Part shown: positions 13,865 to 27,870 of the stretch, piece by piece
Position numbering within the stretch: position 1 is the first letter of the stretch
Layout: each line of letters begins with the position of its first letter
Assembly: GCA_947561715.1 (NCBI GenBank)
Contig: OX387202.1
Coordinates: 15,823,001 to 15,887,000, forward strand
Origin: Ascidia mentula
Lineage: Eukaryota; Chordata; Ascidiacea; Phlebobranchia; Ascidiidae
Direction: 5' to 3'
DNA: 64,000 nt
Position numbers and translations under genes: made by a program
The notes under the pieces: model-generated
Database searches by the model: none
What the model saw: the letters and a program-made list of their open reading frames with translations, nothing else
Told to the model about the DNA's origin: nothing

Positions 13865-16394
13865 ACATCAGACCCTCAGAAATCAACACTGACCCGCAAA
13901 TCATTTGCCGCGCTGTTGTTAATTTAAATTCGCCGAAACCTCATAGCAATTGTTGATACAAGGTAGTTGTGACTTACCCGACCTCTTTATCTTTCCTATT
14001 GAAAACGTATTTTATTCGTTCTCTACACTAATTTGGGGTCGTGCATTTGGCTAAAATTTTCGACATTCACCCCCTTTCTGTAATCTATCAGACCTCTGGC
14101 GCCACCGCATGACGTTTTTAAACCGACAGGTGGCCGTAAGATGTCGCAAAAAGAGCGTTATTGTATTGTCTATGCGGCGAAAACGTTTTTTTAAGATATC
14201 GCTTTTCGAATGGTTGCGCTTGATGCGAAAACTCTATTTTCTATACCTATTACCAATACCGTTACATTGACGTACTACACAGACGCACGCTAATGATTGT
14301 CGTTGCACAAAACCCACATTGAACATATATTTGATCATTGCCTTACCTCTAACACGCGTTGACGCGTTTCTAAAAAAAAACGAATTTTTTTTCACAGCGG
14401 TGAGAGAAGGTCATGACCCCATTTCTTGGGGAATACCCTCTTGAGCTGAGTGGGGTTTATGTTATTGTTGTTCTGTTGTGTACACATATACATACGAGTT
14501 GTTTGTGTTCGTTCTTGCTCGTTCAGGCATCGCCGCACGCCGAATGTCTCGGTTGCAAACGCTCGGTGTACCACACGTTTGGCGTGGCACAAATAGAAAC
14601 AGTGTTTTTTGTGATCAAATCCATTTTCCAGGTCCACGAGGACTTGCGCTTTTCTCGTTTCTTCGCACTCTCGGCAACTCTCAATGCAAGCTTGCAAACC
14701 ACTTACCTGAATCATTCCGCAAAGTTCCGATCTACCCGCAGTCGGTGTACAAAGCGCACCTGATAATACCTTGACGATTTATTTACTGAACTCGTTATTA
14801 ATATTGATTAACGATTGATCGATTCGCAGAGAAATTCAGTATTATATCATTGTTGCACGGCAAGTTGCGTAAGTGCGGATATAGATTTAAATGTGTTTTT
14901 TTTTCGTCCACCGTTTTTCCGGCAAAGTGTTCATATTCATTGCAAGAAAATGTTGACAAAAAATTTACACAAATTTTTTTTGTAAACAAATTTACACAAA
15001 AAACGTTTTTTACGCTCATACACACCCCCTAGTGGATTTTATATTTATTACTATTTGATGATGTATCATTGTTTCTGTGATGACGTAACAATCGCGCCAT
15101 TATGACGTCACCCGATGTGGGCGAACGCGCGTCATCGGACCATTTTTCTTGCGTTTTTGTCATTCGCAATTTGAGTGTAATCGTGTTTATGATCACGTGG
15201 CCGTGTTATGACGCTGACGTCACTGCGCATCTCTGTAAAAACCATGACGTCACCACTTGGCGACTGAGTTTTGTTGCATTTTTTTTCGCCGCCTGAGTAG
15301 ATCTCGTGCTACGGTGTTTGGTAGCTTGTTGGTAGAAATAGAGAAAAGTATGATGTTTGTGTTGTGAATTGATCACATTGAGAGCTGGATCTCAGAGCAT
15401 ATACGATGGTATAGGCTTTTGAAACCAGATTGGGACAGTTGTCAAGATTTTACTACTGCTGGAAATCAATACATTATGTCAGTGGTTATCAATTTTCATT
15501 AAAGCGTTGCAACATAATATGACGACACACAATTGTTCGCGTTGTTTTTAAAAAAAATTCGCTTGCGTTAGTTGTTTCCTTTCACCTTGAACTTATGGTA
15601 AAGGAAATACTCCTGGAAGCCTCAACAATAACAAAACGACGCACTAGAGCGTTGCGAAGCCTCACTGGAGGACATCTGCTTTGTATCAAAGTATCAGAAG
15701 TATCAGAAAAATTTCTATTGACAAATGTTGCATGCAAATATATTATCCGTAATGTCCATTATTGTCCAAGAGGTCCAGGTCCTTCTTGCGAGGACAATAT
15801 CGTGCTGATATGCACGCGGTCAAAATAAAATGCCATAAGTGCCAATACGTGTAGGTAAGGGTAAATGCAAATGCCACAGACAGACCAGCTGATATTTGCT
15901 CGCAGAAAAAGTACAGCTAATGCATTAACCGATATCAGCTAAAAATAGCAACAGACGGTGAAATATTTTCGGTGAGGCGATTAAACTGCTCACGACCGTC
16001 TGCGTATGAATCACGCCTCGTGGCTGAACTATAATTCTTTTGTCGCGAAGCAACGCCCATTCGCAATGTTTGCAAAGGCGGCTGCACAAAAAAATGTTAA
16101 AAAAAACGAAAACCTAACATCCTACCACACGAGGGCGATCGCACGTCGCACCTACTAGTCAACTGTGACGTCATCGGCGTGTCTCGCGTAAACAAGCGCG
16201 TTTCTCGCTGAAGCGTTATTCTAGAAACGATTGTTCGAGGGCAGCGCGGTGCTCAAGTAGTAGCAGGTGACTCATTTATTCAAATTCACAAGGGACTTGC
16301 TGACGTGATTGGACCCTGTTCGGGATTTTTCAAAGCAGCTTGGATTTTAACTTGGATTATTCTGTGATTGGGATTATTTTAATTTGTTTTGAAG
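13865..16394. other. Intergenic: SDR42E 3' flank and GAS7 upstream region
   Basis: About 2.5 kb between the SDR stop codon and the GAS7 start codon. No exon of a recognisable family was seen on either strand. It holds a cluster of three TGACGTCA octamers (15103-15252) and a fourth at 16166-16173, about 230 bp before the GAS7 ATG. It also has an A/T-rich run with repeated AAATTTACACAAA around 14950-15000. The GAS7 promoter and 5' UTR presumably lie in the last few hundred bases; no clear TATA box was identified. Confidence 0.7.
15103..15252. promoter_or_regulatory. Cluster of three palindromic TGACGTCA (CRE-like) octamers
   Basis: Exact TGACGTCA sits at 15103-15110, 15215-15222 and 15245-15252. 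The octamer is the consensus cAMP-response element bound by CREB/ATF bZIP dimers in animals. It lies 1.1-1.3 kb upstream of the GAS7 start codon, so a distal regulatory role is possible. The same octamer is scattered across introns in the first 28 kb, so it may instead be a genome-wide feature. Function is inference. Confidence 0.35.
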
Positions 16395-19300
16395 ATGGCC
16401 GAAGGAACTTGCAGAACGATTTATTCGTACAATGGTGCTGGTGGCGGAGAAGTGAGTATTTGACTGTTTTATACTGATATATACTTGCTGCGAATTGTTG
16501 CAAATGACTTAGCCATGTCAGTATCCACTACCTTTTCCTTGCACGATAATGAAAATGGCTTTCATTTGTACGATATAGCCTACTGTCAGTTGCGATAAAA
16601 TGCAATCGGTGACTCTGTGCTTTGCAGATCACGACTTTGACTTTCGAAGCAGGCGAAGTTATCCAGGTATTGTTTTCTGGCGACGAAGGATGGTGGGAAG
16701 GTGAACTAAATGGCAAACGTGGATGGTTTCCTGCGTCCTATGTCACCAAATTTCAGGTGTCTGACATAGTTTATTTTTACAAGTTGCTGCTAAGAAAGTT
16801 AATGTTGAGTTCATTTTTGTAAAACTGAACAATGTCTGAGACTTTCAAATACTTTTCTTCATTTCTGCCAGCCTAAGTGATCATTTGTCAGTGTCAAACC
16901 ACTGCAATTTCCTGTTACTTTGGAGCTTTATTCAAATTAGGACAAACTGTATGTGTCAGCTAAAAATACACACTATTCTCAGTAATTGTGATGGTAAGCA
17001 AGCAGGAAATGATAGGTCAAACACAGGGTTTTGATGGTCGGCATTTAAAAATGGGCCTTTATTTGTTTCCAGGATTATGAGGTCTCGTCCACTACATCTG
17101 ATGAATGGAACGAGGTGAAGACCCCCAATGGGGAGATTTACTATGTAAACACAAAGACAAACGGTATGTGCCTGTAGTGCAAAATTTTTATGTTCCTATT
17201 ACCAAGTGAAAAGTTACTTGTATGTACTTCTTTGTCCTTTTAAAAGTGATGCTAGTATTGCACAGATTACAATCCTTTCAAAATATGGCTCCAAACCATG
17301 CATTAAGTTCTATGCAGGAAGTTTTTTGTATATTGTCGGATAATTAGCTGTCTGTGATGCAATAAGAAACCGCCCTTGTAAGCATTTCCTTGTGCGATCA
17401 TTAATAAAGTGTGTTAGAAACTGTGGCTATTTTTGCATGTGCCGGCTTTTTGGTATGACTTGACTCATGCTTTCTGGGTTTTGGACCATGTGACAATTGC
17501 CCATTACTTTCAATAGAAACAACTTGGGAACTTCCAGATGGCGTGAAGAACCTTGAGGAAGCACCAAAGGAAGATAAAATAGGTAATTGTTTAGACCGAA
17601 GGACGTCATTGTGCATGCGGGTTGTGTAACACAGGAAGTTATCAAGGATATTGAATTGTGGCAATATTGTGATCGTAATTGAATGAGAAAATTTTAGAAC
17701 GTTCTGCTTTACCACAAGTGTACGATTATCTATATAATATCCTTTGGTTTATAGGTTCTGGTCTTACCTTAGACTTGTCCCCAGAATACAAAGAAAAGAC
17801 GAATAACCATATTGAGGTATTACAGCCCATGCGAAGAGTAAAAGTTTATTTATATTTTAGATTCAATCTTTGTGAGGATTTTTGATTTTAATTATACAAC
17901 TTTTATTTCATTTTGGTGCAATTTCTGAGTTATGTATATGACTTTTCAGTAATGCTTGTAACAGTTTGAAGGCAAACTATGTGTCTACAGCATTTACTGA
18001 ATACTCAACTTGTGCTTTTTATACAGTCTCTTGCCAAGCCGATTTCAGTGTCCCTGCCAACCACACCACAACAGAACAAGCCCACAATAGAACTGACACC
18101 ACAGTCAAATTCACAACCTGCGACTCCCATGCCGAAGTCAAACTCCACAAACAATATCTCACCCAGACCAACGACTCCACAGTCGAACGGGCACAGCCCA
18201 AAACCACAGATTAGAATAGTATGTACTTGCACTATAGTGATTTGGTAAAGGTGTCTAGCTGTTAAGTTTCATTGTACTGTAGGTTGTTATGTTATTAAAG
18301 CATTTTCTTAGTGTTTGGTTACTGATAAATAACGTTTACCTGGGAATCTTAACAGTAAATATGGGTTAAACTTTTTTGTTATGCTATCTGTATATAAATA
18401 TATATATGTCAAACTAAAGTAAGCAGAAAACAATAGAAATCAACTCAAATCTGTTTAATGTGTAATTTTTATAGTAGCAACAAAATATATTTGTCAATTT
18501 TATTCAACAAACTTTACAATGGGTTGTAGAGATGGCAGTTTGGTATCTGACAAGCCCATATTACCCCAGGCAACTGTGCTGCAGTATAATTGCGTGTTAT
18601 TCATGCCATTATTTCCTTGCAGCACAATGGAATCTCCTATCCCACTGAAAAAGAGGCAAAGGAGCAAAGTCTATTGCAGCCTGGAAAATTCAGCTACTGT
18701 GATTATTTTTGGGTGAGGACTGACATATGATACATTCATGACGTCTTGTACTGTGTTAAATTGCTCAAGGGGGTTTTGACAAGTACAGTATTTCTCAAGC
18801 TGTGGCATTTACCTTGTGTGGTGATATTTCCAAATTAACATTATCATATGAAAAGTTTTGTACAACAGAAAGCACAAAGTACATAGAAAGTTATGATAGT
18901 TACCATGGCGAAGGGGTCACATTGAAAACAGTGTCAATTGGTTGTAGGGTTATGGACTTATAAATGCAATAATTCTCATTGATTATTATAGCTCTTTTGC
19001 ACATGCAATAATTCTTGTTTTTCGTTTCCTAATGATTTAATTTGTAGCTGTTTCATTTTAAGCTAAAGTTCATCCAACATCCAACAAAAAAAGCAAATTT
19101 TCCAAACATTTAAAAACTGACAACTTTTCCAGTCGGATCGAGTTGAAAATCACAGCTTTCAACCTGGATTCTACGTTCTCTACCAAAAGATGCTCAAAGG
19201 CAAACAAATGTGCAGGGAAATGTCCGATCTCTTCAAAGCCAGGTCAGATAAATGCACATTTGTGCACCTTTGCTTGTCAGCAAACACTATTACCCATTCT

Positions 19301-22300
19301 ATGCACACAATAGCTCAAAAAACACAAAAGCCCATGTGCCAGTGGTGTTGTTTAGTGTGAAGTAATGGTATATACCTCGTTCGAACCATGTGTACATGAC
19401 AAACAAAAATGAAACTTTACTGCTTTTGATGTTTTTCCTATACCCCGTTTCGTTGACATCTGATATGCAACCATTTTGGAACAATTGTTTCTTTTTACAC
19501 ACTAAGGAAATAACAATTCTATGTATACAATGGAAATTATGTTCGATTGGTTAATTTAAATTCAGAAATTATTAAAAAGGCAAAATAATATACATACTAA
19601 AACCATAATACAATGTGTACTGTGACCACACCATTGATGAGTTTATGACTTATTACACTAATTACAGTCTGCCGTGTTCATTCAAATAGAAGTTCTTCGA
19701 ATAGTGGAATGATGATGTATTTTTATTGCAGGGAAGCATTAGAAGTACAGTATGTGAAAGGTCTCACCAACATTGCCAACAGTATGCATGCTTCACAGGA
19801 AGGAGGGTAAGTACTTTGTAAAGCAGTGAATTGAGAATTAATCTTAAAAACATGATTAATTATTCAATTAAGACCTTCAATTAAACGTGGAAAGTTCCTC
19901 AGGTGTTTAAAGCAGGTAAAAAGCACCATAGCAACCGATTATGAGTTATGAGCTAGATAGACACATGACTCAATCTGTTTCTCGCTGGCCGATAACAAAA
20001 CCACGTGACTTAAAAACACTGACGTCACAAACCATCGAATAAAATGTGATTCACGTTCTAAAAAAAGTACGCGCTTTTTGCCCAGGTCCAAATCGCCATA
20101 AAGAGCAAAGCAAAACGCCAATTAAGTCGCATAAATATTGAGTGCAATACCTGGCGCCGACCGAAAGGCTCGAAATTAGGTACTGCGCGCACGACCGCCT
20201 GTTCTAATTACATAACGACCGCTGTTTACGCGACCAAAGCCCGCCTGGGTTCGAGCTACGTCTCCAAAATCGGTTAACGACCCCTCCGAGAGTGCCCCAC
20301 CCATATAGGAATACCTTACTAGTGTTTGGCGACCCTGTTTGGTCTCCGTCACATGCGCGCAACTTTGTTCCGGCGAAATGTCGGTGAGATTGACTGTCGT
20401 GTCGGGTTTGTTTGCTCGCCTTTTTGCTTTCCACTCGACAAGCGCTGGTTGCGATTTCGCTGCGAAAGCGTTCGCGGGCGTGTGCGGTGAACCGTGGCGG
20501 ATTTGTTGTGGTCTCTTTTCGGTTTTATTCTTGGAAAACTTAATATCCGTGGTCTCTCCTAAGGGGAACTTACAAGTTTGTCACGTATCGACCCGTTCGG
20601 TATGATTATAACAGACGGACGCCTGCTAAAAATTGACCCAGCTACAACTTTGCTCGAAAGAGCTTACAGGTTTTTCGTAATTGATAGATTATCTGCAAAG
20701 TTTTTGTACACTATAGTTTGGCATGGCTAGTTAGAGTTGACGCAACAACCCAGGTTACCGATATAATATCACATTAATCCGGACAAGCAACTTACCATGG
20801 ACCAAGCGGTAACACAGTTCCATGGCCAGTAGAAAACAAGCCGATTTTCTTATCGAAATATAGGTCGTAATATTCCCATAACCACCATAGCCGCCTTGCT
20901 CTTGTCACGAGGAAATAAATCTCTTCGTTTTCTAAAAATGGATCAGCTCTCATATCAAATATCAACTTGTGGTCGAACAACACAATAACGGCCCGCGGTG
21001 AACGTTGTTGTCATCTTGACGAACTAACACCCCGTTTTATTTGCAGGACGCTGGGCGAAACTTGGAAACAAGTGAAAGAGGCTGCAATGCAGGAGGCCAA
21101 GATCCACCAGGAGTTTGCCAACAAGGTAACTGTTGTTTGCACTCACACACAGGTTGAAGGTCGAGTACATGACGGCCGAAACGTCGATTAAGTTTTTTTT
21201 GCCGGTAGAGCTTTAAAATTGACTAAATATTATAGTTGGATACAGCAACATAGTATCATTTGGCGCTAAACGCCATAACGCGTGTTGAAACCGCGGCTTT
21301 CTTTTTGACTTGTTCGATCGGCGCGGTTTGTCTGCGCTTTACAAACCGGGAATCAAAAGTTATTGCGCAGTGGGGCTTGATCTAAATAGAATCGTTCCAA
21401 TTTCCCCGTCCCATTAACCAGTTGTGCACAGTTTAGTGTTTACATTTTTGCTGTTGTAGGGCATTGATGGAAGTTCTGGGACTTATCAATATAGGCCCTG
21501 TATAACCCAGAACCTGTTTACTTGTATTAATATTTATTGGCTTTGCTAATTTATTTGATCTCATACGTAGGTCGGTATGTGGTATTGTAAAACATGGTCA
21601 CATGTAGCCCTTTATGATAAACAATCAACCTAAAACGACTAAAAATTGGAAAGCTTGTAAATTACAAAGGCAACTGCGAGTATTGTAAAAAGCGCCTGGG
21701 AAACTTAGCAGCACCAAAAACCAACTGTTTGCAAACACTTTCATCCGAACTTGAACGCAGACTTTAAACATGTTAAGTTTCAAATTCCGAGTTTTTGAAG
21801 TTGTTTTATGCAGAACCCTGTACACAAAGCCCGACAGCAATGCGATAAAGAAATATTAAACCGCATCCGGGCCGATAAGGGTTTAAACGTACGGAAGTGG
21901 TAAGGTTATCGAGCCCGGGATATCACGTACAGGCAAAGCAGAGACCAGTTCAGTTTTCTGGAATATATGTTGCATTGGCAGCTATGCGTGATATGCATGC
22001 GTCAATCACTATAGTAATGAGGTGATATATTGCTCTTCGTGATGGTCGTGCTCATCATATGCCTTATTTTTATGTTAGTTTGCGGCTGACGCATGCACAT
22101 CACGTATTGTCGTCAAAAACAGCCTTTACGCAAAATTTCAATGTTGTCAGATGCGTTAATAGTCGAGATACAAGGCTTGGTAATCCCGTGTTAGCTGTTA
22201 TGTATGGTGATAACGCGCAAATTTATGTGCAATTGGTGATTTTTCTGTGCGTTCGTCACGACATTGCATTCGACAGCGGTTTAAGCTATGAGAGACGAAG

Positions 22301-25300
22301 GTGTCATATTACATATGTTGGCCAGGACGGCCTCTCCCCTTTGCGGTAAAATGCGATATAATACGTCCTGCCGTGTAGTGACGCTTAAGGTATTTTTGTG
22401 CAATGAAGGACGAATGAAAAAATGGAAATACAGTTGCCACATGCTCTCGTTTAGCTAAATTTTATGTTTTTTTAATTTTGGCATAAACGCCTATTAAATT
22501 GACATCGTTTCTTGCGTTTTGGCATCTCTTTATTCTGTTACGCCGCCCTGTTATATACAAACTTAAATTTGACGGCTCGCGAGCGCAATCTTATGCCCCA
22601 TTTGCCCACTTTCCACAACCCCGGAAAAACGTGCTTGCGGGCCTCAGCGATTTGTCAACGTGGGTCTATTTGTCAAACAAACCCGTGCAGCTTTTTCTGC
22701 CTAATACGGCCTTTGGTCGACCCAACTCGTTTGTCCTTCACGCTCCGCTGCACATCGTTCACGTGACAATGTTTTTTGCATGCTCAGTTGCGCGGTGAAG
22801 TGGAACGGCCGCTGCTCGACCAGAAAGAGGACTCGAAAAAGGAACTGAAGAAGCTGGACGCGGGCATGAGCGAAATGAGGAAACAAGTCCAGTTAAAGTG
22901 AGTTCATGACCTGTTTGTGTTAAACACCCACAGCCCACGTGACCTTTCAGTATCACCCGCATGACTTTTATGATTTTCGTGGTTCACTGGACACTGCATC
23001 GTAGCAAAAAGTTTTCGTTTGCAAAACCTTGAAGTTATCCCGCATAAAATATGTACTCCATGAAACGGACACAATTCAATTGAAATAAAAACGTTATGTA
23101 AGAAAAAAAAACCGAAGTCATTTATCGACCCTCTTGACTTAAATATTCCGCCTACAATCAGACATCGCCAATATCGCTTTCAAATAGAATCATAAAACGA
23201 CGAAAATGAGCTCATAGTAATGTACAGAATAAATGGGTAAAACGTGGAAAAAATTAGGACTGGCGACTCCAACCGTGAAAAAACAAAACCGGTCTTATCC
23301 GTTGTGGTGGAAAGTGCGGTTGCCAGAAGCACTAATTTTACTGTGACGTCACGACATTTAGAGGAGAAAGTGATGCTGACGAAACCGTAGCTGATAACAC
23401 GAGTTAGTGATCATCACTATTTCCATCTTAACGGTTAAAGTAACGCCTTGACTGTTGGTGGTCAAAAATGGCCCCGAGGTTAAATATACGAAGTCAACAA
23501 TTATAAATGTACAACTTACTTTAATTAGTTCTGTTTGCTAGCGGTTAAAATGCACAAACATTGATTAAAGAATTGCCCATCGAAATGTATATATGTTGTG
23601 CTTAGCAATGCATGACTATAACCGAAACGCTGACACAACCGAAAGTTATGTCATAACTTAACGAAGTTGTTATGACGAGTTATGAATATACTCCAGTGTA
23701 TTCATACGTTATGACGGTATTTCGATGAGGTAACAAGCAGTTACTATATATTGTTGCTGTAACGTGCTACTTTTTTGGCTTTCCCAAATAGGTTAATGAT
23801 GTCCCAATATGGTTGTCTGCCTGGAAATACCAGAAGGTTAATATCTTTTTGTTGGCGTATTTCCGAGGTACTCTCCACCCTGATAAAGGTTGTTGTATAA
23901 TGGTTAAAACGTGGCCAGAAATAATTAGTACAGCAATAGCCATGTGGTCACCAACATTCTCTTGTTGAACTAAGTCATACCCTTTTTGATCCATTTCGTT
24001 TGCGCATGTTTTTGTAATTTTGGAACGCAGGGAGTAGAATCACATGTTGCAGTCGTGCATGTTGCAAGTTGGTCTAAAGTTCACAAGTATGTTTCCGTCG
24101 ACTCGTCGATTTAAAATTGTCACGTCCAGAAACCATTTGCAATGTTAGCCAAACGCCACCCATAAGTAACAATTCTTGTTTATGTGCCTTGTTTACGTCT
24201 GTTAGCCGACGTAGAAATATTTTGCTTGAACCACAGCGCTCCGTTGGTCTCTAAAATATGTTGCCTCACGTCAAAGCATGGGCAGCATCTCAACAAAGGC
24301 CCCGTTCTAATGCGCTGATGTACCACTATGACGTCATAATGTTACCTTGTGACAAGTCGCCTACACAACAGTTTAAGATTTGTATTTCCTGACCAAACGC
24401 AATGTCGTTATCTGTTAAAACTCCGACGACACAAGGGAAACGTCATACGTTATCGTTTACGTAGTCATCGGCAAGTCGGGCTAATGGCCCAGCCTTCGAA
24501 TTACACGACCAATCTGTCCGTGTTTAGAAGTGGTCGCAAGGGAAGGTATTGTAACGAGAGATCACGGGTCACGCCTAGGAATATAAGTCTGTGCGTCAAG
24601 CCTTGATCGTCTGCTTGCTCTTAATTTGGCCTTTGTAAAATTTAGTTGACTTTTCCTGGTCCACGACTTCCGCTTTTGATCAATGTGGTAATGGTCGTCT
24701 TGGTAAAATTTAAGTTATGCACGATGGTACTGTTCGTTGAGACTAGCCTGTGTTAACGCCGTGTGGTGTGTGACTAACGTTTTGTGTATTTGAAAGCCGT
24801 TAAACCACTAAACCGTTTAATCCGTGACGCAACATTCATTTTTAATCAGCCTACGTTCTTAGCCAGGGCGCTCAAATGTTTAATATTTATTTTCCCACAA
24901 TAATGAGTCAATGATAAATTTCAGCCAGCAGCAACAAATTTTTTGAACCGCTTATCATCGGTTAACATTTGCCAACAGATAAATATCCAGCATTTTACGA
25001 TTGTAGAATATTTCTTTTAATCAAGGTGACTTCACAGTCATGCCTCGCTAATGCATTCTTACTTTATTTGTGACGTCACAGTGGCCGGTTGTGTCATAAC
25101 AGTTCAGTTTTGTTTACGAGTGAAACTGCGTCAGACCTTGATTAAGGCGCGGAAAGCATGTGCGCTGCTTCAGCGAAAGTGAATTTCTCCCGTAATAGTT
25201 ACCAGGCGTACAAAACATGGCGGTTCAGCACTGTGACGCATTAAAACGCCCTGGGACTTATGTTTAATGAGGCGCTTTGCCTACCAGCCCTTTTCCAGTA

Positions 25301-27870
25301 GCTTTACTGTGAGAAATTGCCCTCGAATGCCTTCCTTTTCATAGGTGACGCGACAGTAGTTTTATGCTCACGACTGTGCTCTCGATAACGTTGGATTTTT
25401 TGTTTAAATCGCTTTGTAAGAGTAAATATTGTTTCTATTGGCGATTTGCCTATGGACACTGGGTTATATTCAAATAGACACTTAAAATATATCACCTTTT
25501 ACAACCCATATCGTTTTATTGCAGATACCAAGGGGCTGAGAGGGCAAAGCAACTTCTTTTGGAAAGAGGAAGAGATTTGGAAACAAAAATTAACTCACCT
25601 AAATATGTAAGCATGGGTCTGCTTAAGATTCTTGATATCTAACGTCCTGCAATATCTATTTTGGCAAGATAATGTGTGAATCTTTTGATGTCTCGTGACC
25701 TAAATAAGTGATTTTTGACTGTTCAAATATAGTCTGTACATGGCTACCAGCATTTGCCGCGCTATTACATTCAAAAATGGTGACCTGGCATTTTATTGTT
25801 TAAGCAGTAAACTAAAACTTCCTAACCAGGCGAAATTTAAAACGTTATCTTGCAAAAATCACGTGCCCGGTTAACCGCGATCTCGCCAGCAATCGACCGT
25901 CATTGCCTTGCACGCGTTAGAAAAGAAAACTTGACCTTATATTTTTGCTCGCAGACGAAAGAAGACGTGAACAAGGCCAAGAAGAAGTCGACAAAACAAG
26001 GTGGGGTTACTTGAGGTCATGCATTCGGGGTTAAGTCAGGCCACGTTGGACTTCGTAGGAAGACATGCCTGTCGCTTTTATGGCAGTGATTATGCGCCCA
26101 GGGTTACACTGTAAAGTTGCTTGTAGTAAAGATTCAGCATCTATCGCCCATTATAACGTAACTATAGGTAATGGTTTCCTTTTGAAATAACTGGTGTTGA
26201 AAGTAGTTTGTTTTCATTGCAGCTGAGGAACTTACACATTCAGTGGAGGCGTACAACCAAACGCGCCAGCACTGGTTCGAGGAGATGGTGACGTCAACGC
26301 TGGTGCTTGAGCGCCACGAGGTGGCCAGAATCGAAGCCATAAAATCAGTCCTTTCTCATTACGCAAAAATACTTCAGGACACGACCACCAAGTGCCACCA
26401 GGTGGGGCTAGCGACCGTTAACGTTAAAATACAGCGTTTGTGGAGCTGTTTTTTTGGTTTACTGAGCAAAAATGATGAGCACCATACAGAATGGACGACC
26501 ACCGGCGTAACCAATGTAAAATTTGTTGGGCGACTGTATGGGTAAAATTTTTTTGTTAAGCATGCGACCACAGCATAAATGAGCATCCTATGTTTGATTG
26601 AAGACCATAGGTTAATGGTCTCTTTGCAGTGCAGGAAAAAAATTGAAGCCTTTTGTAGTCATGTGAGTTAGTCTGTCTCTATCTTGTTATTTTTATCACC
26701 GCCATATTATGCAACGGTTGCACCCAGTTAACTGTTGCATGTCGGGCAATGACTCCTTGGGCCCGGGCCCAAGGGAGCCCCGAAGGGCAGACGTTGCGCA
26801 AAATCCCGAAGCTGCGTCAGCACGTCTTTGTGACGTCACAATCCGAACGCAGACAACGTGAAGCGGAAAGACTCGGTGCGGCGTGCAAAAATTGCTTTTG
26901 CGTGTCGACCGGGAGTTGAAAGCGTGCGCTTCGCTTCCACTTTTCGGCAGCGATTTGTGACGTCACAAAGATCGACGCACGCGCAGATTAAACTTGGGTT
27001 GACTTGGAAAATTTGTAACCGCGCGGCTCTGCGGACTGAAAAAAAAGCGACTTAAGCAGGCGTAATTAGACGTTTTGGCAAAGGCTCACAGTCCTGCCGG
27101 AACATTTCCGCCAAATAGTTGAGGAAATGGTCCCAAGACTGCCCGCACATTGTTGGCATGTACTGGAATGAATTTGCAGTTTGCCACGATGATGTCTCCC
27201 ATTTCAAACTAGCACAACAAATGTGTTGAAATAACTGGAACTGTTAGCTTTACTGTCATAATTCAAGCACCAATAGTTTTCGATGTTTTATGTGAAGCCA
27301 ACGTTTACCCAAAATGGACGATAACAGTATATGGTTTTATGCGAAAACTTTTATTGTGACGCTTTACGTACAGTTTTGGCGTGTTCTTGGTCAACCTAAC
27401 CTAACTAATGTTGGCAGTTTTCCTCGAACAACACATAATTTGATCGGACCTAATGATAAAAAACAGGAAAACCTTGCGCCTGTGTGTGGAGTAACGGTTC
27501 AACGGATATCTTAGGTTCCAATCAATATTTGTGTGGCAATCTGCTGACAAATGTACCTGAAAGACGACGAATCGCAAAAATGCGGACCTCTGGCGCCATC
27601 CAGTGCGTTTAGTTTAGTACTTAAATATACCACTAGGTTTTCAAAGAGCTTTTCTGCTTTGTGAGGTGGTTGGTTATTCAAGCTTTCATTTCGAACGTTC
27701 TGGAAAGTTAAAGCAAACTCTGAATTATTATCTTTAAAATTCAAACGTGTTTACAGACCTGTGACGTCATAATGCAACACCTGGCAATCACTGACGCGGA
27801 CAAGGACCGTGAACTGTGGGTACGCAAGAATGCAACGGGCAAAGTGAAGCCGGTCGACCTTGTCATTTGA
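16395..27870 (+). CDS. GAS7: GAS7 orthologue (SH3-WW-F-BAR protein), complete
   Basis: Fifteen phase-consistent exons: 16395-16451, 16628-16756, 17073-17163, 17517-17582, 17755-17816, 18027-18218, 18623-18712, 19133-19242, 19732-19806, 21047-21125, 22788-22897, 25525-25606, 25955-26000, 26223-26401, 27757-27870; 493 aa. The start has a good context (GAAGATGG). Residues about 5-60 form an SH3 domain (ALYDY-like TIYSY, then GWWEGEL, GWFPASYV). Residues about 72-100 form a WW domain with tryptophans W74 and W96 and the YYVNTKTNETTW core. Residues 136-199 are a Pro/Ser/Thr/Gln linker. An F-BAR domain begins near YCDYFW (224-229) and runs through GKQMCREMSDLF and WFEEMVTSTL to the end, RELWVRKNATGKVKPVDLVI. 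F-BAR proteins bind and curve membranes and link them to actin; GAS7 in vertebrates acts in neurite outgrowth and membrane protrusion. Introns over 1 kb: 19807-21046, 21126-22787, 22898-25524, 26402-27756. No nested gene was recognised in them. Confidence 0.95.
26755..26774. repeat. 20-bp perfect GC-rich palindrome in GAS7 intron 14
   Basis: CCTTGGGCCCGGGCCCAAGG equals its own reverse complement over 20 bp. It is an isolated G/C block in otherwise AT-rich intron sequence, and two TGACGTCA octamers follow within 200 bp. It could be a protein-binding site or a hairpin or cruciform former. Nothing in the sequence shows which. Confidence 0.6.
26831..26965. promoter_or_regulatory. Pair of TGTGACGTCACA-type octamers in GAS7 intron 14
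   Basis: TGACGTCA occurs at 26831-26838 and 26958-26965. Both sit in an extended palindromic context (TTGTGACGTCACAA in the second). They lie in a GC-rich stretch of intron 14 that may be an enhancer or internal promoter. Evidence is motif-level only. Confidence 0.3.

Noticed and set aside
14413..14774. Overlapping frames of about 100 codons on both strands in the intergenic region
   Set aside because: They have no recognisable domain, no splice context, and compete with each other on the same DNA.
22499..22798. 99-codon frame overlapping the start of GAS7 exon 11
   Set aside because: It is out of frame with GAS7, has no family resemblance and lies mostly in intron sequence.
23678..23705. 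Short hairpin TATGAATATAC / GTATTCATA in GAS7 intron 11
   Set aside because: It is short, imperfect and AT-rich, and could easily arise by chance.
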